Assembly (NCBI GenBank): GCA_934692455.1
Contig: CAKUTY010000017.1
Location: forward strand, 1-17,403
From: an uncultured Erysipelotrichaceae bacterium
GTDB lineage: Bacteria > Bacillota_I > Bacilli_A > Erysipelotrichales > Erysipelotrichaceae
Direction of reading: 5' to 3'
Length of the DNA stretch: 17,403 bases
A program made the position numbers and the translations under genes. Below are positions 12,772 through 17,403 of the stretch, one piece after another. The first letter of the stretch is position 1. Each line of letters starts with the position of its first letter. The notes under the pieces were generated by a model. That model was not told where the DNA came from and made no database searches. It was given only the letters and a program-made list of their open reading frames with translations.

Positions 12772-14142
12772 ATGGAAAATGCTTGGAAGAAATATGCTGG
12801 TAATTTAGATCCAGTAATGAGTTTCGGTAAGGACTATATTGATTTTATGTCTTTATCAAAAACAGAAAGGGAAACAGTAGATAACTCTATTGAGATTGCT
12901 GAAAAGGCTGGTTTCAAGGATTTGAATACAGTTAGTGAATTAAAGGCTGGTGATAAGGTTTATTTCAATAACCGTGGTAAGTCTTTATTCTTATTTGTAG
13001 TTGGTAAGGAAGATTTAGCTAAGGGTTTAAATATCTTAGGTGCCCATGTTGATTCTCCTCGTTTAGATTTAAAACAACATCCTTTATATGAAGATTCAGG
13101 TCTAGTATTATTAGATACTCACTACTATGGTGGTATTAAGAAGTATCAATGGGTTGCTCAACCTCTAGCACTACACGGTGTTGTTTGTAAGAAAGATGGC
13201 AGCTTAGTTAAGGTCGTGATTGGTGAAAATGATGACGATCCAGTTGTTGGTGTTAGTGATTTGTTAATTCATTTGGCTGCTGATCAAATGAAGAAGACAG
13301 GTTCTAATGTAGTAGAAGGTGAAGATTTAAATGTTTTATTTGGTTCAATTCCAGCTACTACTGAGGAAGATGAGAAGGAACTTGTTAAGAAGAATATCTT
13401 AAATCTATTAAAAGAAAAGTATGATATTGAAGAAGATGATTTCATTTCTGCAGAAATTGAAGTAGTTCCTGCTGGTAAGGCAAGAGATTATGGCTTTGAC
13501 AGAAGCATGGTTATGGCTTATGGCCAAGATGATAATGTATGTGCTTATACTTCTTTAAGAGCTATTGTTGAAGAAGAAAATCCTGAAAGAACAAGTTGTT
13601 GCATCTTATCTGATAAGGAAGAAGTTGGTTCTCAAGGCAATACTGGTATGCATTCAAGTGCTTTTGAGAATACTTTAGCTGAATTAATGGATAAGTGTGG
13701 TCAATATTCTGAATTAAATATCAGAAGATGTTTAAGAAATTCAATGATGTTGTCTAGTGATGTTAGTGCAGCTCATGATCCTAATTACCCAAGTGTAAGT
13801 TCTCCAAATCAAAATAATGCTGAATTCGGTAAGGGTATTGTATTCAATAAGTATACTGGTTCTAGAGGTAAGGGTGGCAGTAATGATGCTAATCCTGAAT
13901 TTATCGCTAAGATTCGTAAGGTTTTAGATGATAATGGTGTTAATTATCAAACAAGTGAACTTGGTAAGGTTGACCAAGGCGGTGGTGGTACTATCGCTTA
14001 TATCTTAGCTAATAAGGATGTTGAAGTAATTGATGCAGGTGTTGCAGTTCAAAATATGCATGCTTGTTATGAAGTTACAAGTAAGGTAGATATCTATGAA
14101 GCTTATCTAGCTTATAAGGCTTTCTTAAAAGACATGAAATAA
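12772..14142 (+). CDS. M18 family aminopeptidase
   Basis: A 456-residue cytoplasmic metallo-aminopeptidase of the M18 (aspartyl aminopeptidase/ApeA-like, PF02127) family. These form large tetrahedral dodecamers with two metals per active site and trim N-terminal residues from peptides. Visible metal and catalytic positions: GAHVDSPR (90-97, His92), YGQDDN (250-255), SDKEEVGSQG (280-289, catalytic Glu and metal Glu), SSDVSAAHDPNY (328-339, Asp330) and QNMHACYEV (427-435, His430). Length is normal. ATG 12772 has AGAAGG 7 nt upstream; an in-frame TTG at 12721 lies inside the preceding terminator and is not the start. Codon use leans to GGT, GTT, TTA and AAG, which fits strong expression. A candidate promoter is TTGATA (12721-12726) with CATATT (12743-12748). 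Confidence 0.93.
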   Translation: MENAWKKYAGNLDPVMSFGKDYIDFMSLSKTERETVDNSIEIAEKAGFKDLNTVSELKAGDKVYFNNRGKSLFLFVVGKEDLAKGLNILGAHVDSPRLDLKQHPLYEDSGLVLLDTHYYGGIKKYQWVAQPLALHGVVCKKDGSLVKVVIGENDDDPVVGVSDLLIHLAADQMKKTGSNVVEGEDLNVLFGSIPATTEEDEKELVKKNILNLLKEKYDIEEDDFISAEIEVVPAGKARDYGFDRSMVMAYGQDDNVCAYTSLRAIVEEENPERTSCCILSDKEEVGSQGNTGMHSSAFENTLAELMDKCGQYSELNIRRCLRNSMMLSSDVSAAHDPNYPSVSSPNQNNAEFGKGIVFNKYTGSRGKGGSNDANPEFIAKIRKVLDDNGVNYQTSELGKVDQGGGGTIAYILANKDVEVIDAGVAVQNMHACYEVTSKVDIYEAYLAYKAFLKDMK

Positions 14143-14149
14143 TTAGATT

Positions 14150-14172
14150 AGGCTCGAAAGAGTCTTTTCTTT
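14150..14172 (+). terminator. Rho-independent terminator after the M18 aminopeptidase
   Basis: A six-bp stem AGGCTC/GAGTCT (one G-T pair) with a GAAA tetraloop, followed by TTTCTTTA. Short but well placed, 7 bp after the stop codon. Confidence 0.7.
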
Positions 14173-14190
14173 ATGCTTAAGTAAAAAGTT

Positions 14191-14199
14191 TGTTATTAT
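14191..14199 (+). promoter_or_regulatory. Putative extended -10 promoter, leaderless type
   Basis: TG-T-TATTAT (14191-14199) is an extended -10 element; no good -35 is seen (TTATGC at 14171-14176). Six nt (GAAAAT) separate it from the ATG at 14206 and no SD is present, so the transcript may begin at the start codon. Confidence 0.4.
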
Positions 14200-14205
14200 G
14201 AAAAT

Positions 14206-15846
14206 ATGAAAAAGAAAACATTGAAAAGAATTGACTTATTATTGTTGGTGATAGTTATCTTATTAACCACTGTTTTGGTTTATAGATTTTTAAATAAGGA
14301 GAAACTATCTGATGCTTATTTGGCCAGTGATACAAGTAATGTCCTTGTTTATGATGAAGATGATAAAGAGATTAATTTAATACGCGGACAACTTGTTTCA
14401 GTGTCTGATAAAACTAAGGAAATTAATGGAAATGAATATCATAAGGTTTATTTGGGTGACACTGTTTATTATGTTTATAAAGATAATATAGTTTTAGATA
14501 GAGAATCATCAGTACTTGAGAAGTCTTTATATGTTTATCGTACTTGTAGTGTCTACAAGGACAAAGATGGTAGTAAACTTGCTGGTTTGATTAAGAGGGG
14601 TGAAGAGGTTAACATTATTGGCCATAGTCCTTTGAAAGATGATGGTAGCGTTGATCGTTATCAGTTTGATGGTGGTTATATATTAAGTAAATATCTTACA
14701 AGTGATAAGGAATTATTGAATATATCTAATCCTTTTTCAAATGATACAAATAATCCATATGGGGCAGGTAGTGCTAGTGAACTTGATTATATAGGCAACG
14801 AAAAGGTGCAAATAGAAGGTAATGTGATGCCTGATGTTTGTAAGTCTTTATATATTAATAGAGAGGCAATGGAGGATATAGAAGATTATATCGAATTAGC
14901 TAAAAGAACTGCTGTAAATACTTTTGTGATTGATATTAGAGATGCTCATATTGTTTCTTATAAGTCAGATATTATGAAGGAAAGTTCTATTTCTTCTTAT
15001 GATGCAGCTACTTTTACTATGGATGAGTTTAAGGCTCAACTTGATAAGGTAAAAGAGGCTGGTATTTATATGGTTGGTCGTATTACTGTTTTTAAGGATA
15101 AGAATTATATGATTGATCATCCTGAGTATGCGATTTTAGATTTGACTGATGATGGTAAGCCTTTTATGTATGGAGGGTCTTATTGGCCTAGTCCTTTTGT
15201 AAGAGAAGTATGGGAATATAATGTAGAGCTTGCCAAAGAGGCTGTAACTAAATTAGGTTTCAATGAAATAGAATTTGATTATGTGCGTTTTCCTGAACAA
15301 ATAGATTATTATGCTGATAAGTTAAATGCTTTAGATTTACAAAATAAATATGATGAGACAAGGTCACAAGCTATTCAAAGATTTTTGATGTTTGCAGTTG
15401 ATGAATTACATGGTGTTGGCGCTTATGTTTCAGCGGATGTCTTTGGGGAGACTAGTAATAATTATGTAACGGCTTATGGACAATATTGGCCAGCTATTTC
15501 AAGTGTGGTGGATGTTATTTCACCGATGCCTTATCCTGATCATTTTAATACCCATGCCTATAATATTGAAGAAGTTGTTTGGGAAGTTCCTTATAAGCTA
15601 ATGTTGGCTTGGGGCAAGGATGCCAAAGATATGCAAGATATTACTTTAAATAAGGCAAGAGTGAGAACTTTTATTCAAGGTTATAATTCTATAAGTAGAC
15701 CTTATGTTGTCTATGATAATGAGAAATTGTTAGATCAAATTAATGGTTTGAGTGATGCGGGTATTTTAGATAATGGTTATATTGTTTGGAATGCTGGTAG
15801 TTATATTGACAATTATTGTTTATATGAGGATGCACTTAGTAGGTAA
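14206..15846 (+). CDS. Membrane-anchored glycoside-hydrolase-like protein, DUF4015/COG1306 family
   Basis: A 546-residue protein with a basic N-terminus and one membrane segment (9-28, IDLLLLVIVILLTTVLVY), probably anchored with the rest outside. Residues about 44-95 and 103-165 look like two SH3b-like beta repeats (NVLVYD...GDTVYYVYKDNI; SLYVYRTCSVYKDKDGSKLAGLIKRGEEVNIIG). A low-complexity linker rich in Asn and Ser (172-192) leads to the catalytic-looking domain (about 208-545). There NTFVIDIRDAHIVSY, GIYMVGRITVFKD, EIEFDYVRFPEQ (354-365), GAYVSADVFGET and SPMPYPDHF (439-447) match the TIM-barrel family PF13200/COG1306, called putative glycosyl hydrolase. Acidic residues Glu356 and Asp358 are candidates for catalysis. 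A cell-wall or exopolysaccharide substrate is inference. No SD precedes ATG 14206. Confidence 0.83.
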   Translation: MKKKTLKRIDLLLLVIVILLTTVLVYRFLNKEKLSDAYLASDTSNVLVYDEDDKEINLIRGQLVSVSDKTKEINGNEYHKVYLGDTVYYVYKDNIVLDRESSVLEKSLYVYRTCSVYKDKDGSKLAGLIKRGEEVNIIGHSPLKDDGSVDRYQFDGGYILSKYLTSDKELLNISNPFSNDTNNPYGAGSASELDYIGNEKVQIEGNVMPDVCKSLYINREAMEDIEDYIELAKRTAVNTFVIDIRDAHIVSYKSDIMKESSISSYDAATFTMDEFKAQLDKVKEAGIYMVGRITVFKDKNYMIDHPEYAILDLTDDGKPFMYGGSYWPSPFVREVWEYNVELAKEAVTKLGFNEIEFDYVRFPEQIDYYADKLNALDLQNKYDETRSQAIQRFLMFAVDELHGVGAYVSADVFGETSNNYVTAYGQYWPAISSVVDVISPMPYPDHFNTHAYNIEEVVWEVPYKLMLAWGKDAKDMQDITLNKARVRTFIQGYNSISRPYVVYDNEKLLDQINGLSDAGILDNGYIVWNAGSYIDNYCLYEDALSR

Positions 15847-15871
15847 CTAGTTATAAAAATGTTTATATGAT

Positions 15872-15902
15872 ACGAAAAATAACATATTATATAATTTTTC
15901 GT
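15872..15902 (+). promoter_or_regulatory. AT-rich inverted repeat: weak terminator or operator before the histidine kinase
   Basis: ACGAAAAAT (15872-15880) and ATTTTTCGT (15894-15902) form a perfect 9-bp stem around a 13-nt AT loop, 25 bp after the preceding stop codon. It is followed by TTTATAAT, whose TATAAT (15904-15909) is the likely -10 of the kinase gene. A second TATAAT lies inside the loop and 3' arm (15890-15895). It could end the previous transcript or act as an operator. Confidence 0.4.
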
Positions 15903-15916
15903 TTATAATTGATGTT

Positions 15917-17403
15917 ATGTTAGATATTAAATCGATGGCTATTTCTTTTGAGTTGTTTGGGGCATTTGTTTCGTTAATGTTGGGTGCCTTCTTTTTCCTA
16001 CAAAAGAATAAAGACGAAATCGATAGAGATATTATGAATGTTGTTTCTCTTGGTGCTTTACTTTTAATTAGTGACAGCATGACCTATTTTTATGATGGAG
16101 TAACAACGGACATAGGCTTTATCATTAATAAATTAGCTACATTCTTGGTTTATGCATGTAACTATACTTTGTTGATGTTGTTTGGAAAGTGTTTGATTGA
16201 TTATGTTAAGCCAAACAAGAAACAAAGACGTGTGTTTTGTGTAGTATTTATTTGTATTATTATTTCTTTAATAATGCTGGTAGCATCTCAATTCTTTGAT
16301 ATTATCTATTATTTTGATGAGTTTAATGTATATCATCGAACAAACTTATATATCTTATCTCAAATTACTTCTTTTATAGGTATTTTCTGTTATGGACATT
16401 TCTTATTGAAGAATAAGAATAAGATGGTGAAAAATGAATATTATGCATCTCTTTGTTATGTAGTTATACCAAGTGTATGTACCCTTATTCAAACATTCTT
16501 TTATGGCTTTCCATTTCAAATATTATCACTTGTGATAAGTGGCTGGTTACTTTTCTTAACTAGAGATTTGGCAGTTAGAAATAATTTGAAGCAGGCTCTT
16601 GATTCTAAGGATTCTTATTTAAGCAAGATGTCTCACGATTTAAGAACACCACTAAATGGCATTATTGGACTTTTGGATATCAATGACAATCATCCCGATG
16701 ACGTCGAATTAAATCAAAGAAGTCGTGATAAGGCTAGGGTAGCTGCTAATCATTTATTGTCTTTGTTGAATGATGTTTTAGAGTTAAGCAAGCTTGATAG
16801 TCAAAGAGCTGTTTTGATTGAGGAACCTTTTGATTTAAGGGATGTTCTTGATGAAGTGGAGACTATTTCTAAGTTGAAGGCTGAGTCTTTAAAGATTAAT
16901 TTAATCTGTAATTATAAGGATGGTTTAACTTATCCATATGTTTATGGTTCTTCTTTGCATATGAAACAGATTCTATTGAATCTTGTGGATAATGCGATTA
17001 AATATAACAAAACTGGTGGTTTTGTTGAGTTAAATGTTAATGTTAAAAGACATAAGGATGATTTGATTACTTATATATTTGAGGTTAAAGATAATGGTTT
17101 AGGTATTGATAAGGAATATCTAGATCATATCTTTGAACCTTTTAGCCAAGAGAATCAAAATTTTAATGAGTATCGTTTAGGTACTGGTTTAGGCATGTCT
17201 ATTGTCAAAGGACTTGTAGAGCTTATGAAGGGTTCTATTTCGGTTACTTCTAAAAAAGGTGTAGGAAGTACCTTTGAAGTTGTGATTCCTTTTAAGATAG
17301 CTCCTGAGATTGTTAAGAATACTAAGAATACTAAGGTATCTATTAAGGGTAAAAAAGTTTTACTTGTTGAGGATAATGATTTAAATAGAGAAATTGCCAA
17401 GGC
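15917..17403 (+). CDS. Hybrid sensor histidine kinase, 3' end beyond the window
   Basis: An open frame of 495 codons runs off the window end. About seven membrane segments fill residues 8-216 (about 8-28, 40-58, 66-90, 105-124, 143-164, 176-194, 199-216), without a recognisable extracellular sensor domain. The kinase core follows: H-box SKMSHDLRTPLNG (phospho-accepting His240), N-box LVDNAIKYN (Asn359), G1 DNGLGI (392-397), F-box FEPFSQE, and G2 GTGLGMSIVKG (from 422). After an Asn/Thr/Lys-rich linker a receiver domain begins KKVLLVEDNDLNREIAK, with the acidic pair Glu485-Asp486; its phospho-Asp lies outside the window. Such kinases autophosphorylate on His and pass the phosphate to their own receiver. 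ATG 15917 has no SD and lies 7 nt below TATAAT. The ligand and output are unknown. Confidence 0.92.
   Translation, partial: MLDIKSMAISFELFGAFVSLMLGAFFFLQKNKDEIDRDIMNVVSLGALLLISDSMTYFYDGVTTDIGFIINKLATFLVYACNYTLLMLFGKCLIDYVKPNKKQRRVFCVVFICIIISLIMLVASQFFDIIYYFDEFNVYHRTNLYILSQITSFIGIFCYGHFLLKNKNKMVKNEYYASLCYVVIPSVCTLIQTFFYGFPFQILSLVISGWLLFLTRDLAVRNNLKQALDSKDSYLSKMSHDLRTPLNGIIGLLDINDNHPDDVELNQRSRDKARVAANHLLSLLNDVLELSKLDSQRAVLIEEPFDLRDVLDEVETISKLKAESLKINLICNYKDGLTYPYVYGSSLHMKQILLNLVDNAIKYNKTGGFVELNVNVKRHKDDLITYIFEVKDNGLGIDKEYLDHIFEPFSQENQNFNEYRLGTGLGMSIVKGLVELMKGSISVTSKKGVGSTFEVVIPFKIAPEIVKNTKNTKVSIKGKKVLLVEDNDLNREIAK

Noticed and set aside
14198..14209. Three-codon upstream frame ATG AAA ATA TGA overlapping the DUF4015 start
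   Set aside because: Its stop overlaps the ATG, but it lacks an SD and the ATG is embedded in the -10 region, so it is probably not transcribed.
15847..16080. Minus-strand open frame opposite the start of the histidine kinase
   Set aside because: The plus strand codes for a membrane protein leading without break into an H-box kinase, so this is a shadow.
17155..17400. Minus-strand open frame at the right edge
   Set aside because: Antisense to the G2 box and receiver start of the hybrid kinase.

Overview
The window is AT-rich DNA with typical bacterial signals: Shine-Dalgarno (SD) sites of AAGGAG/GGAGG type, tRNAs with encoded CCA ends, T-tract terminators and short or overlapping gene junctions. 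ECF-type folate uptake (FolT), a class I tetrahydrofolate (THF) riboswitch, Trk potassium uptake and an M18 aminopeptidase together suggest a low-GC Bacillota, perhaps of the Erysipelotrichia type. That placement is an inference; there is no rRNA to test it.

Layout. 1-148: end of a Cro/CI-type helix-turn-helix regulator, closed by a terminator shared with the convergent gene. 182-3118, minus strand: tRNA-Leu(UAG) with its own terminator, then a divergent type III pantothenate kinase (CoaX) that overlaps a Maf nucleotide pyrophosphatase, then a MATE transporter. 3130-10998, plus strand: a promoter and THF riboswitch lead into seven tightly packed genes. These are folT, a fused folC/5-formyl-THF cyclo-ligase gene, trkA, trkH, nadK, an esterase-like alpha/beta hydrolase and an ATP-grasp ligase. 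10990-12294, minus strand: dUTPase, tRNA-Arg(CCG) and a second esterase-like hydrolase, packed with almost no spacing. 12376-12738, plus strand: a tRNA-Ser(GCU), tRNA-Gly(GCC), tRNA-Asp(GUC) operon with promoter and terminator. 12772-15846: an M18 aminopeptidase and a membrane-anchored DUF4015/COG1306 glycoside-hydrolase-like protein. 15917-17403: a seven-TM hybrid histidine kinase cut by the window end.

How the genes work together. The riboswitch, FolT and the fused enzyme read as a folate and folinate salvage unit: import, polyglutamylation for retention, and return of 5-formyl-THF to the active pool. NAD kinase supplies the NADP(H) used by folate reduction, and TrkA/TrkH form one potassium uptake system. 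The two esterase-like hydrolases flank an ATP-grasp enzyme and may form a small unassigned pathway.

Most worth a second look: the folC/cyclo-ligase fusion, the dUTPase-tRNA-esterase packing, the CoaX homologue with altered motifs, three genes whose -10 boxes sit 6-7 nt from the ATG with no SD (possible leaderless mRNAs), and the ATP-grasp/twin esterase group. I saw no CRISPR array, insertion sequence, prophage or toxin-antitoxin module.
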